Source of the DNA: a virus
IMG/VR virus record: IMGVR_UViG_3300025323_000513
Location: 1-59,902 of that record
Length of the DNA stretch: 59,902 bases
Strand: one strand, 5' to 3'
Shown here: positions 17,289 to 24,414 of the stretch, one piece after another
Numbering within the stretch: the stretch's first letter is position 1
Layout: each line of letters opens with the position of its first letter
The notes under the pieces: generated by a model
Told to the model about the DNA's origin: nothing
Databases searched by the model: none
Seen by the model: the letters and a program-made list of their open reading frames with translations, nothing else
Position numbers and translations under genes: made by a program

Positions 17289-18595
17289 TGTTTTATTTTA
17301 TTAATCCTCTCCCAACGATTGCGAATGACATCACAGAACTTGGGATCAAGCTCAATCATGTACGCCCTTCGGCCGACCTTTTCCGCCGCAGCCATGGTGC
17401 TGCCGGACCCTCCGAAGGGATCAAGAACAATGTCATTTCTTTTTGTAGAATTGCGAAGTGCTCTCATTGCAAGCCAATCAGGTTTTTCAGTCGGATGGAG
17501 ATAGTGTGCAACTGCTTTCCTCGGCATCTCCCAGACATCAAACTCATTGTCACCATAGAATTTGTGAGTACCATTTTTCCAACCATATATGATTCCTTTT
17601 GCAGTTTTTGGATCAGGCTTCTTTGCACGTGCTATCCACTCGTGTTTGTAGCGGTAGTCATTCCAACCCATGCTCGGAACATTCTTAACCCAGATAATTA
17701 CCCCCGAATGCTGGAAGCCATGCTTGAGCATGCTTTCAAGGAATTGCGCGTATGAGCTCCAACCAGAGCAAGTGTAAAATGATGCGCCTTCTTTTGTGTT
17801 AATGAATAATGCATAGAAAGCTGAATCAATGAATGCTCGGAATTGATTGTCATCCATGTTGTCATTCTTGATGGATTCATTCCCTTCTTCTTTGAGTTTA
17901 TTTCCTCGGCTCTTATAGTTCACATTGTATGGGGGATCTGTGAAGACCATGTCGGCTTTCTCATCTCCTAGAAGTTTTTTGTAAGTCTCGGGATCAGTGG
18001 AGTCACCACAGATGAGTCTATGGGACCCGAGCTCATAGATTTCTCCAAGCTTCGATCGAGGTTCTTTGTCTACTTCATCTCCCTCTCCTTCATCTTCTTC
18101 CTCATCGTCGAGCGTCTGATCAAGAATCCGGCTGATTTCATCATCCCTGAAACCTGAAGCGGGAATGGATGGCGATTCCTTAAGCTCAAGAATAATTTCA
18201 AAGAGTTTTTTCTCATCCCATTTTCCCTTGATCTTGTTGAGGGCAAGGTTGAGGAGCTTCTCTTCGGGAAAGTGCAAATCCACTAGATTGGCTGGAATGA
18301 GGGCTACTCCGTCCTTGGTTTCAATGCCTTTTATGGCTTCACCTTGGGCTACAAGCTCCTCTACGGCGGTAGTTCGCTGATGACCCCCTACCAGTACCCA
18401 TTTTCGGTCACCGCATTGGTCACAGGTGTGAGTATTCACAACTACCGATTCCACAAAGCCGAAAGTCTTGATACTTGTTTTAAGCGCGGACATTTCATTC
18501 TCCAGCATAATACGGGGATTGTACTCAGCCCGCCTTAACTCAGTGATTTTAATTTTTGTCGACTCCATATTTTTCAGCGAAGTTAATTCTTGCAT
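17285..18595 (-). CDS. ParB-like domain fused to N4/N6 DNA methyltransferase
   Basis: A 436-aa protein; M10 (18568) is an alternative start. The first 150 residues form a ParB/sulfiredoxin-like module (YNPR, VESVVVN, WVLVGGHQRTTAVEEL). An acidic linker follows (DDEEEDEGEGDEVDKE, about 168-183). The methyltransferase part has TDPPYNV (motif IV) before LDPFGGSGST (motif I), the beta-class order. The stop overlaps the start of the C5-MTase (4 nt). A homologue occupies the same module in the second phage at 53313-54641. Such fusions are common in phages, and probably act in DNA modification. Confidence 0.92.
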   Translation of the reverse strand: MQELTSLKNMESTKIKITELRRAEYNPRIMLENEMSALKTSIKTFGFVESVVVNTHTCDQCGDRKWVLVGGHQRTTAVEELVAQGEAIKGIETKDGVALIPANLVDLHFPEEKLLNLALNKIKGKWDEKKLFEIILELKESPSIPASGFRDDEISRILDQTLDDEEEDEGEGDEVDKEPRSKLGEIYELGSHRLICGDSTDPETYKKLLGDEKADMVFTDPPYNVNYKSRGNKLKEEGNESIKNDNMDDNQFRAFIDSAFYALFINTKEGASFYTCSGWSSYAQFLESMLKHGFQHSGVIIWVKNVPSMGWNDYRYKHEWIARAKKPDPKTAKGIIYGWKNGTHKFYGDNEFDVWEMPRKAVAHYLHPTEKPDWLAMRALRNSTKRNDIVLDPFGGSGSTMAAAEKVGRRAYMIELDPKFCDVIRNRWERINKIKQ

Positions 18596-18926
18596 TTAAT
18601 TGGTCGACCTTTTCTTTTTCCTTACCTGTATTCACTTTAATTACAGTGATAGTCTCATCGCAGGAAAGGGTGAATTCTTCAGCGGTTGCAATCTTCTTCT
18701 CGAAGTCTTTTCTTTTGACCCGAGTGACCTTGGTGGTATCAGTAGGATCGATTTTCTTAAATTCGATATTCAACTCATCGAGTTCCTTAAATTTTCCGTC
18801 TCTAAGTTTTTCTATATCTGGAATCTTGGAGAGGTCAAAAGCAATATTCATTTCTTTTCGCCATACCTGTTCCTGCAATTCGAGAATAAATTTATCTCTT
18901 ATTATTTTTGTTTGTTCTGATGTCAT
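18549..18926 (-). CDS. Coiled-coil hypothetical protein
   Basis: A 125-aa Lys/Glu-rich protein with almost continuous helix and no Cys. It lies between RusA and the ParB-methyltransferase and overlaps the latter's start. A hint of DNA-related function comes only from context. The second phage has no equivalent here; it carries two other small genes around its ParB-methyltransferase. Confidence 0.55.
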   Translation of the reverse strand: MTSEQTKIIRDKFILELQEQVWRKEMNIAFDLSKIPDIEKLRDGKFKELDELNIEFKKIDPTDTTKVTRVKRKDFEKKIATAEEFTLSCDETITVIKVNTGKEKEKVDQLNARINFAEKYGVDKN

Positions 18927-18935
18927 AAATATTTT

Positions 18936-19358
18936 TTAATTGTGAATAGTAATAAATACTTCTACCTTCCCTTTCTTATCCTCTGCAATTTCGCTTTTGA
19001 ACGAGCCGTCCAAATTCTTATCGTTGAAGAAGAGAGCGTCTGCAATCGAACCAAAGATATTTTCGGGATCGCCGTGAGTGTTGTCTTTCCAGAAGATGCG
19101 GATATCCATGACTGCTTTTCCGGGAACATTGAGCTTTATCGGTTTTCGGAAGAGTCTCATGATTCGGATGTGGACCGGATAGTCGATACCTTCTCCAGCC
19201 AATGAATCAAAAAAAGCGTGCTGAATGTGTCCTTTCCATGCTGTATACCTTTGTGCTTCTGGACTCCATTGCTGGGCTCTCGTCTTTTTCAGTTTGGGTA
19301 TGGCATTTTCATGAATATCTTCGTGATTGCCTTTTATGGTGAATGAGAATGTTTTCAT
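18936..19358 (-). CDS. rusA: RusA-like Holliday junction resolvase
   Basis: A 140-aa protein with the RusA layout: N-terminal strand FSFTIKGNHEDIH, central MDIRIFWKDN, and the acidic signature GDPENIFGSIADALFFNDKNLDG that supplies the metal-binding aspartates (usual form DPDN-K--DAL-G--). It would resolve recombination or replication junctions before packaging. It overlaps the O-like replication gene by 4 nt. The homologue in the other phage is at 56656-57060. Confidence 0.88.
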   Translation of the reverse strand: MKTFSFTIKGNHEDIHENAIPKLKKTRAQQWSPEAQRYTAWKGHIQHAFFDSLAGEGIDYPVHIRIMRLFRKPIKLNVPGKAVMDIRIFWKDNTHGDPENIFGSIADALFFNDKNLDGSFKSEIAEDKKGKVEVFITIHN

Positions 19359-19921
19359 GGTTTTTGGTTAGTGGTTTTTAAAGAGAACTTATCCGTGAGC
19401 GCCGCCCTGAGCATTAAAAACTCAGGGCGGTTATCCACAGGTGGACCTAAATTTTTGCTAATACTAGGTTTCTCTTTGTTTCCTTGGTTTTGTGTGTCTA
19501 CTAGGTAGACCGATTTCGGTCTATTCTTTAGACCACTTTTGGTCAATCTTCTAGACTGGTCTACTAGGTTGACTACTTTATCCACAGGCATTTCAAGGTT
19601 AATTTTGTAGAAATTTCCCCTGCTATTTTTTGTTGAAATAACCACCCCTGCACGGACCAGATTTTTGAGTCCTTGAGAGACCGATTGGCGGGATAATCCG
19701 GTGCCATAATCGAGAACGACTCCTCTCCTATCCTTAATCCCCTCCATGAATTGCGAGAAGCTGATACGGTCGGATTCTTTTTGAAAACCGAAGGTGCGGC
19801 GACAGATATAAATTAAGCATCGTGCTTCGGCTTCAGGAATAAGAGGAATAATCTTATCGAGAAGAATATTTGGTAACTGTGTACTATTTGGTATTAAATT
19901 GTATTTTTTATGTTCTTCCAT
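19355..19921 (-). CDS. Phage replication initiator, lambda O-like, containing the origin
   Basis: A 188-aa protein. Residues 8-110 match the phage replication protein O winged-helix domain: LIPNSTQLPNILLDKI, ARCLIYICRRTFGFQKESDRISFSQF, then GLSRQSVSQGLKNLVRAGVV as the recognition helix region. The C-terminal third is hydrophilic and is encoded by an iteron array, as in lambda, where the origin lies inside O. It should bind those iterons and recruit the replicative helicase or host DnaA machinery. The product at 57069-57605 has the same layout with different iterons. Confidence 0.88.
   Translation of the reverse strand: MEEHKKYNLIPNSTQLPNILLDKIIPLIPEAEARCLIYICRRTFGFQKESDRISFSQFMEGIKDRRGVVLDYGTGLSRQSVSQGLKNLVRAGVVISTKNSRGNFYKINLEMPVDKVVNLVDQSRRLTKSGLKNRPKSVYLVDTQNQGNKEKPSISKNLGPPVDNRPEFLMLRAALTDKFSLKTTNQKP
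19431..19586. repeat. Phage 1 replication origin: iterons flanked by two DnaA boxes
   Basis: Perfect DnaA boxes TTATCCACA lie at 19431-19439 and 19578-19586. Between them, 18-bp inverted repeats of type TAGACC-N6-GGTCTA start at 19506 and 19529, and a contracted 12-bp palindrome TAGACTGGTCTA starts at 19552, a 23-bp period. Half-sites flank both sides (19496 GTCTAC, 19568 GTTGAC). All lie inside the C-terminal codons of the O-like gene. Confidence 0.87.
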
Positions 19922-19974
19922 GTTGATGAAGAAAGAAAGCGCCCGTGGGCGATCCTTGATGCTTAGCTCCTGAT

Positions 19975-20015
19975 CTCAATCCTCACGCCACTGCGATGAG
20001 GACTGAGTCAGTGGC
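19975..20015 (-). promoter_or_regulatory. Conserved H-type RNA pseudoknot after the ATPase gene (phage 1)
   Basis: In the minus-strand RNA, CCACUG (complement of 20009-20015) pairs with CAGUGG (19987-19993). The segment between them, CUCAGUCCUCA (19997-20007), pairs with UGAGGAUUGAG (19975-19985). The order a-b-a'-b' makes an H-type pseudoknot. It starts about 20 nt after the ATPase stop codon and about 55 nt before the O-like start. The other phage has the same fold with compensatory changes. Confidence 0.75.
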
Positions 20016-20034
20016 CAAGCGCCGAGTACTTTCC

Positions 20035-21180
20035 TTATTTTGCTTTTGCTTTGACCTCTGCTTTCTTGGTTGGCTTTTCGACCTTTACTGGCTCACCACT
20101 CATCTCTGCGCTTTGGAGTGCGGTGTGTTTTCTTACAAACTCCTGAACCCTTGCAAATCCTGCTTCCAATGCTTCAGGTCGCAATGATTCGACAACTGTC
20201 CAGCTCATCGTGTTGAAGGCGAACTGAATGGCATCAATCTTTAGTTTCTTCTGGTCTGCGGACTGTCCCGGCCATACAGAGACAAGATAATTCTCGATCT
20301 CCTCAAGCCATCGTTTCTTCATTTGTTTCCATTCATACTTTTCCTCCTCGGTTCGGAAGAGCGTTCCTGCATCTCGTTCAGCCGTAGTCTCAAGTTTTTC
20401 AGGAGCTTCTAGCATCACTTCGATTGCAGGTGCAAAATCCTTGAAATCAGGATTTTCGAAGACCTTGCCATCGATTACAGTTGAACGATCCTTGATGACA
20501 ATTCCTTGTCTCGTCACCTTCTTGATTGATCCACCTTCCATCTCCTGCATGCGTTCCATGAGGACAAGGAGATCGGGCTCGTATGCTGTTTCTCCTTCAA
20601 CCTTCATCTTTATTCCCGACTTATATATTTCTCTTTTTCCTGTTTCTTTATTGATCTCGTTCTCATATTCATATCCGGCACGGCCAGTCATGATGATGTG
20701 GTAGGGATCGCGTACGAAGACATCGGAAAACTCTGTCTTCCATGTCGGCTTGATTACGCCCCAGTCTTGGAATTCGAGACGTGTTCTGCGAACCTTCTCA
20801 GCGTATGACTTGAGGAAGTTCTCCCAGACATGGCTGATTGAATCGATGATGAGAACGTCACTCGCGCCTTCTCTCATGCGGGTCATTGTCTCTTTGAGGT
20901 CGGCAAGGGATTTTGATTCGCGGACCAGTACCTCAATCCCTTCTGCTACAAACATGGATTTGAGGAACTTGGCCGCTTTTTCAGTATCGAAGATGATGAC
21001 TGGTTTCTTCGACCCAACTCTCTTATGTAGACCTATGGCAACTTTGGCTGCCGTGTACGTCTTACCCGTTCCAGCGAAGCCTTCAAAGGCTGCCTTGAAA
21101 TAGGGTTTGGTGTTGCCGATCAGCGCGAAGAAGTTATCTTGCGCCTTTGGCTTACTTGTTGTTATATTTTGTGTGTTCAT
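20035..21180 (-). CDS. RecA/Sak4-like P-loop ATPase
   Basis: A 381-aa protein with Walker A GFAGTGKTYT at 34-43 and a Walker B strand VLIIDSISHVWENF ending at D113, followed by a RecA-like core and a charged C-terminus ending in a Lys/Ala-rich tail. The fold is that of the phage AAA_24/Sak4 group, single-strand annealing or RecA-like proteins. In this early operon it probably promotes recombination or loads replication proteins. The homologue at 57735-58925 has the same length and layout. Confidence 0.8.
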   Translation of the reverse strand: MNTQNITTSKPKAQDNFFALIGNTKPYFKAAFEGFAGTGKTYTAAKVAIGLHKRVGSKKPVIIFDTEKAAKFLKSMFVAEGIEVLVRESKSLADLKETMTRMREGASDVLIIDSISHVWENFLKSYAEKVRRTRLEFQDWGVIKPTWKTEFSDVFVRDPYHIIMTGRAGYEYENEINKETGKREIYKSGIKMKVEGETAYEPDLLVLMERMQEMEGGSIKKVTRQGIVIKDRSTVIDGKVFENPDFKDFAPAIEVMLEAPEKLETTAERDAGTLFRTEEEKYEWKQMKKRWLEEIENYLVSVWPGQSADQKKLKIDAIQFAFNTMSWTVVESLRPEALEAGFARVQEFVRKHTALQSAEMSGEPVKVEKPTKKAEVKAKAK

Positions 21181-21258
21181 TATGGTTATTGACTTCCCAT
21201 AGGTTTTTTGAGAGAATGAATCTATCTGACGGATCCAATCTCTCCCTGCGGGGAGATT

Positions 21259-21561
21259 TTATTTTCTGAATAATTTAGTAATTCTCTTGTCGGCTTCTGC
21301 CAGCATCGTTTCATTGATCTGACTCATGATTTCGCTGAACAATCTGTCCCGGATAATGCCGTGTGCCATTGTTATGGCTTTGTCATTTTCCGCATCAAGA
21401 TTGGTGAGCTTTCCCATGATGTCGCCGGTGAATTCCGCTACTTCGTCGAGCATGTGAGGCAGGATCTGTTCGTCGACAATTGTCGGTGCTTTATCCTTCA
21501 CGAGTTTCAATGCTTCTCTGGCTAGCGTTTTCATCTTGGTTTGTAATGGCGTCATGTGCAT
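21259..21561 (-). CDS. Conserved early protein, unknown
   Basis: A 100-aa, mostly helical, charged protein. The segment MKTLAREALKLVKDKAPTIVDEQILPHMLDEVAEFTGDIMGKLTN and the end ADKRITKLFRK are strongly conserved in the other phage (59004-59297). It overlaps the SymE-like gene by about 70 nt out of frame, and the same overlap exists in the second phage. An internal ATG at 21534 is an alternative start. No family recognised. Confidence 0.65.
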   Translation of the reverse strand: MHMTPLQTKMKTLAREALKLVKDKAPTIVDEQILPHMLDEVAEFTGDIMGKLTNLDAENDKAITMAHGIIRDRLFSEIMSQINETMLAEADKRITKLFRK

Positions 21562-21805
21562 ATCCTTGAATTCTTCGTCTGCGGATTTCCGCCTTCTCTT
21601 TGAGCATGGTTTGTCGCTCTTTACTGAGAGATTGGTTCTTCCGTAACCGAATTTCTTTAGGTTGATAATCTATATCGATGACATCACCTATGTTCAACCG
21701 ATATTTTCCTGTGAGCCATTTTCCTTCGAGGATGAGGGCAGGAATGCCATATCTCCGATAGGTAACTGCTCGGGTACTTTTAGGTTTGTTTTTCATTGGT
21801 AGCAT
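21491..21805 (-). CDS. SymE-like (AbrB-fold) small protein
   Basis: A 104-aa protein. Residues 11-55 (VTYRRYGIPALILEGKWL, YRLNIGDVIDIDYQPKEIRLRKN) match the SymE/SpoVT-AbrB-like beta-barrel pattern, with the GKWL and IGD-V-V signatures. The C-terminal half is basic and helical. SymE proteins are known as SOS-linked toxins or nucleoid-associated factors. Here it is the second gene of the early operon and its start codon is embedded in a structured RNA shared with two other loci. A regulatory role is inferred. Confidence 0.72.
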   Translation of the reverse strand: MLPMKNKPKSTRAVTYRRYGIPALILEGKWLTGKYRLNIGDVIDIDYQPKEIRLRKNQSLSKERQTMLKEKAEIRRRRIQGYAHDAITNQDENASQRSIETREG

Positions 21806-21843
21806 CTGCCGTTGTACATCGGCTGATCCTTTTCAGGACAATG
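21794..21843 (-). promoter_or_regulatory. Structured 5' RNA element, copy A (SymE-like gene, phage 1)
   Basis: On the minus strand, CAUUG pairs with the CAAUG holding an in-frame AUG. Inside lie UCCU-GAAA-AGGA and GCCG-loop-CGGC hairpins, then a conserved unpaired AGAUGCUA. Copies B (24178-24223) and C (59536-59582) share the fold and the AGAUGCUA segment, with U-A to C-G changes in the first hairpin. Confidence 0.72.
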
Positions 21844-21850
21844 ATTTTGA

Positions 21851-22210
21851 TTAGATTCCCTTATCCACTATCACCTCATTAGCAAAGTGGTTTTTAAGGA
21901 ATTGATCTACAAGCTCGCGCTTTCCTTTGCTACCTATATGCCAGGTTGTAATCTCACGAATCGGCTGATCACTTTTGTATTCGTAGATTGTCACAATGGT
22001 TGGTTTTCTCGCACTTCCATCTTTGAAAGCCCATTCAACACGCACTTTGCTGTCACCGGATCTCCAGTCACCTTCTTGCGTGCAGTCATGTGGCTCTCCA
22101 AACTTTTCGACAAGCTGTTCGTATGTGGCTTTTATATACCGGTAGAAACCAGACCCCCACACATCCTTAAATTTGGCTTTTGTGAATTTAGAGTTAGATT
22201 TCATAATCAT
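21851..22210 (-). CDS. Early hypothetical protein, first gene of element 1
   Basis: A 119-aa mixed alpha/beta protein (KFKDVWGSGFYRYIKATYEQLVEKFGEPHD...KVRVEWAFKDG...TIVTIYEY). It is the first gene after the GAPDH tail and terminator in the transcription direction. M3 may be the true start. It has no counterpart at this position in element 2. The pattern of a short helix then strands resembles small phage early proteins. No family assigned. Confidence 0.6.
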   Translation of the reverse strand: MIMKSNSKFTKAKFKDVWGSGFYRYIKATYEQLVEKFGEPHDCTQEGDWRSGDSKVRVEWAFKDGSARKPTIVTIYEYKSDQPIREITTWHIGSKGKRELVDQFLKNHFANEVIVDKGI

Positions 22211-22221
22211 TTGTTGGTTAA

Positions 22222-22235
22222 TAATTTCGACCTTT
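22222..22235 (-). promoter_or_regulatory. Conserved 14-bp box upstream of early operon (phage 1)
   Basis: The box TAATTTCGACCTTT (AAAGGTCGAAATTA on the minus strand) is identical to 59596-59609, which lies in the same place relative to the other phage's gap tail and first early gene. It could be an operator, promoter part or leader element. Confidence 0.5.
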
Positions 22236-22254
22236 ATAGACGATTCCCGGATAT

Positions 22255-22284
22255 GAAAAAGACCCGGTATTACCAGGTCTTTAA
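22255..22284 (-). terminator. Terminator after the GAPDH tail of phage 1
   Basis: AAAGACC (22258-22264) and GGTCTTT (22276-22282) with an inner GGT/ACC pair form a hairpin with A/T runs on both sides, so it can work on both strands. It lies 31 bp past the tail's stop codon, mirroring the gap terminator at 59632-59661. Confidence 0.75.
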
Positions 22285-22314
22285 ATCAATTTATTAAGTT
22301 GTGAATCTTGGTCG

Positions 22315-22410
22315 CTAGACTAATCTACCGGCAGCAATGACATGATTTACGAGGGTGTATGTGTACCCTAGTTCATTGCTGTACCATGTCAGCTGTTTAG
22401 ACCTTTTCAT
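22315..22410 (-). pseudogene. GAPDH C-terminal tail at the prophage junction (31 codons)
   Basis: Minus-strand ATG at 22410 to TAG at 22315. The product ends TWYSNELGYTYTLVNHVIAAGRLV and matches the WYDNEIGYTHTLVRHVIAA core of the intact gap end at 59684-59902, including the NAD-contacting Asn and the GY motif. It lacks the rest of the enzyme. The DNA is clearly diverged from the intact gap end, so it is not a recent duplication but a phage-carried replacement tail. It marks the element-1/element-2 junction (att site). A TACAAT hexamer 8 nt upstream of the ATG could give a leaderless transcript. Confidence 0.85.
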
Positions 22411-22417
22411 GGAGCTT

Positions 22418-22423
22418 ATTGTA
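22418..22423 (-). promoter_or_regulatory. Candidate -10 element before the GAPDH tail
   Basis: The minus strand reads GATACAATAAGCTCC directly before the tail's ATG. This resembles GATACAATAAGCGC before the plus-strand gene at 36375. No convincing -35 hexamer is seen. Confidence 0.35.
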
Positions 22424-22439
22424 TCACTTTTTCGAGAAA

Positions 22440-22620
22440 AAACCTCGCCCGCTCACCTGCTAAAATTCCGAGGACATCTCAGAAACTCAGCAGGCGAGCG
22501 AAGTGTGTAGTTGTCAAAGGACTTACAACTACGATTTTACCCGAACTCCTGACACATAGCAAGCAACAAAACGGACATTGTTAACAACTCATCAGGCCAG
22601 GATATTTGCTTTTGACAACC
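22440..22620. other. Attachment-site region with inverted repeats (attP arm candidate)
   Basis: Between the GAPDH tail and the Xis-like gene lie several repeats: 12-bp arms at 22450-22461 and 22489-22500 (one mismatch), GTAGTTGT/ACAACTAC at 22507-22514 and 22525-22532, GTTGTCAAA at 22510-22518 with its inverse TTTGACAAC at 22611-22619, and a TTGTTAACAA palindrome near 22579. This is the expected look of integrase/Xis arm sites. The recombination core is not resolved. Confidence 0.62.
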
Positions 22621-22820
22621 CCTGAAGATTGGGCTTTTTTGTCTCCCCTTTTAGCCTTTTCCCGTATGTATATTTCATGCACGGTTGATCGGGACAGGAA
22701 TTTCCCGGTCTTTTTATTCTTGTAGCGTTTCGCAAGACTCGCAAACGTATGAAGGACCGGATCGAGGTCATGCAACCTTACGATCTCGTCGTTCCTTTTC
22801 TGATGTGGCTGATTTGCCAT
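22581..22820 (-). CDS. Small HTH protein, excisionase candidate
   Basis: A 79-aa basic protein. Residues 25-55 (TFASLAKRYKNKKTGKFLSRSTVHEIYIREKAKR) read as a helix-turn-helix with a beta wing. It lies between the integrase gene and the attachment-site repeats, the usual place of a recombination directionality factor, and is preceded by a TAATTCCTAC element. It could instead be a small transcription regulator. Confidence 0.55.
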   Translation of the reverse strand: MANQPHQKRNDEIVRLHDLDPVLHTFASLAKRYKNKKTGKFLSRSTVHEIYIREKAKRGDKKAQSSGVVKSKYPGLMSC

Positions 22821-22857
22821 ATACGACTAATCATATTCGATTTTCACAAATCGAAAA

Positions 22858-22867
22858 GTAGGAATTA
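22858..22867 (-). promoter_or_regulatory. TAATTCCTAC element, variant copy
   Basis: The minus strand reads GTATAATTCCTAC, 37 nt before the Xis-like start and over the integrase stop codon. It shares TAATTCCTAC with four 13-bp copies in front of virion and lysis genes of element 2. A TATAAT hexamer is embedded. Confidence 0.5.
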
Positions 22868-24004
22868 TACTTTTGACCACTTTCCGCCTCCTGGCGTGCG
22901 TACGACAGTCGCTCTTTTGGGAGCATTTATAAACTGATGATGCGATGGGACGTTTCCTTTTTGCATGTACTCGATAAAGTTTTCGAGGACTTCTTGTGCG
23001 TTGTCCAGACCATCCATGCTAGCAAGGCTTTTAAGATTTTTATTGAGTCTAGCCTTATCTTGTTTCGGATTACCTGGGTTATTCTTTTGGAATACCTGCC
23101 ATCTCTCCTTCAGGTCATTCCCCCACATCATGGTGTAGAACTGTGAGCTCTCAAGGTTTGAGTGTCCGAGGATGTTAGTAACGTCTGCACTTGCTCCACC
23201 CTCTTTGATAATCTTGCGACCTCCATAATGTCGAGCGGAGTGTGCATTGAAGATGGTCGGCAAACCAGCACGATTTGAGGTCATACGGAATACTTCACAA
23301 ACTCCACGTCCGGTCATTCGTTTACCGCGCACATCGTATGCCGCACATTTTCTAATTGAGGTAAATACTGCACCCTGATCTTCGAATGTCATCTTGTCTT
23401 GAATCTGGGATTTTTTCTTCAACCATGCTTTTAGATATTTTCCTGTTTGTGCTGTCCAGAATATTTCTCGGATAGGTCGGCGACCTCTCGACTTCTCTGT
23501 TTTAATAATTGCAGAGCCCGAGCAGTCCTTATTGAACACAAGGTCTTCTTCATTGAGCGAGACAATTTCGCCGGCGCGTGCCCACGAATCCCATACTATG
23601 TGTATCAGAGCAAGGTTTCGAATATTGTTTGGATTCGTATCGCGCGGGACCGCTTTCACCATCTTCTTAAAGTCTGCCTCATTTGCCACTCGAGGAATAT
23701 TGAATTCCTTTTTAGGTAACGGGATGAGTGATTCGTTGACGCATCGATATCCCTTTAGATTGTAGTATTCAAAAAACTTTCTCAATGCAAGAGCAACAAT
23801 CGTTATGCCATTTCTTTTCCACCCTAAACGCTCCATTTCTTTCATGTAATGGAGGATGTGATGTATTTGTACTTGCTCAATATCGGGGTCACCGAATGTT
23901 AAGCAAAAAATACGGAGGACCGCATCGTAGCGGATCACCGTTTGGCCAGAGACTTTAAAGCCTCTCCAATTTTTAAATTCTTCTATTGCTTCGCTAAATT
24001 TCAT
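22865..24004 (-). CDS. int: Tyrosine recombinase (phage integrase)
   Basis: ATG at 24004 is preferred to a TTG at 24043, which lies in a hairpin loop. The product is 379 aa. Residues 1-90 form a SAM-like core-binding domain. The catalytic set is complete: R143 in ARAGE, K168 or K171, H255 and R258 in AHSARHYGG, H281 in LGHSNLESS, and nucleophile Y290 in QFY. It is the only integrase in the window and sits next to the GAPDH tail, so it is the likely enzyme for insertion at gap. Element 1 must rely on this one or on one beyond the left edge. Confidence 0.95.
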   Translation of the reverse strand: MKFSEAIEEFKNWRGFKVSGQTVIRYDAVLRIFCLTFGDPDIEQVQIHHILHYMKEMERLGWKRNGITIVALALRKFFEYYNLKGYRCVNESLIPLPKKEFNIPRVANEADFKKMVKAVPRDTNPNNIRNLALIHIVWDSWARAGEIVSLNEEDLVFNKDCSGSAIIKTEKSRGRRPIREIFWTAQTGKYLKAWLKKKSQIQDKMTFEDQGAVFTSIRKCAAYDVRGKRMTGRGVCEVFRMTSNRAGLPTIFNAHSARHYGGRKIIKEGGASADVTNILGHSNLESSQFYTMMWGNDLKERWQVFQKNNPGNPKQDKARLNKNLKSLASMDGLDNAQEVLENFIEYMQKGNVPSHHQFINAPKRATVVRTPGGGKWSKV

Positions 24005-24018
24005 ATTATGGCCAACCA

Positions 24019-24054
24019 AAAAGTCCACCCAGATGCTAATCAAAGTGGACTTTT
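24019..24054 (-). repeat. Inverted repeat at the integrase start
   Basis: Arms AAAAGTCCAC (24019-24028) and GTGGACTTTT (24045-24054) are perfectly complementary, 14 nt upstream of the ATG. The loop holds AGATGCTAA on the plus strand, the same 9-mer as in the structured RNA copies but in opposite orientation. It is a possible operator or translation-control hairpin. Confidence 0.6.
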
Positions 24055-24355
24055 GGCGGCCTAATACTAATTAGTTTTTGGCCATTCCCAAGCTTGGGAT
24101 CATACCCTCTCGGGTATGCTCTCTCATCTTACTCTATTCCTTGTGGACATAGCAAGATGATGCTCGGGTCAAAGTCTCATTGTTAGCATCTGCCGTTTCC
24201 GGCTGATCCCTTTCGGGACAATGGAATCTTATTCGGTTGTGCACTCTATCCTAGTAGAGTGTGTACCTATTGTCAAGAAGGACAATGTATGGTTTAAAGT
24301 TTAACAACTAGAAAGTCTATAAAGTCAATTAAAATAAGGGTTTTTTGAAGGTACA
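24055..24355 (-). other. Integrase leader region, hairpin-rich, no gene
   Basis: No convincing gene is present. On the minus strand it holds hairpins at 24250-24270 (ACTCTA/TAGAGT), 24275-24295 (ATTGTC/GACAAT), the structured RNA copy B, a CATACCC/GGGTATG hairpin near 24101-24118 and CCCAAGCTTGGG near 24087-24098. Such a leader suggests post-transcriptional control of the integrase. Confidence 0.55.
24178..24223 (-). promoter_or_regulatory. Structured 5' RNA element, copy B (integrase leader)
   Basis: The minus strand reads CAUUGUCCC-GAAA-GGGA, AUCA, GCCG-GAAA-CGGC, AGAUGCUAACAAUG. Both inner hairpins have GAAA tetraloops, and CAUUGU pairs with ACAAUG. Here the two AUGs start a six-codon peptide (MLTMRL, then stop) about 175 nt upstream of the integrase ATG, with no SymE-like gene following. 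Confidence 0.72.
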
Positions 24356-24391
24356 AGAAAAATGTCGCATCACCTTTTGGGTGATGCGACA
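24356..24391 (-). terminator. Strong intrinsic terminator of the cargo transcript
   Basis: A near-perfect 12-bp stem TGTCGCATCACC/GGTGATGCGACA (24363-24374, 24380-24391) is followed on the minus strand by TTTTTCTT. It ends the phosphoribosyltransferase transcript 24 bp past its stop. Confidence 0.9.
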
Positions 24392-24414
24392 GGTGTTTAA
24401 CAGATGAGGACGAA

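Noticed and set aside
19496-19575. CRISPR-like short repeats in the O-like gene
   Set aside because: Units are palindromic half-sites 10-23 bp apart within a coding region and next to DnaA boxes; there are no unique spacers of CRISPR size and no cas genes.
22315-22410. Functional short GAPDH
   Set aside because: Only the last segment of the enzyme is encoded; no catalytic Cys or NAD-binding fold, so it is an att-site remnant or replacement tail.
24178-24223. Known riboswitch class (fluoride, purine, preQ1, SAM)
   Set aside because: None of the conserved cores of those classes is present; left as an unnamed structured element.
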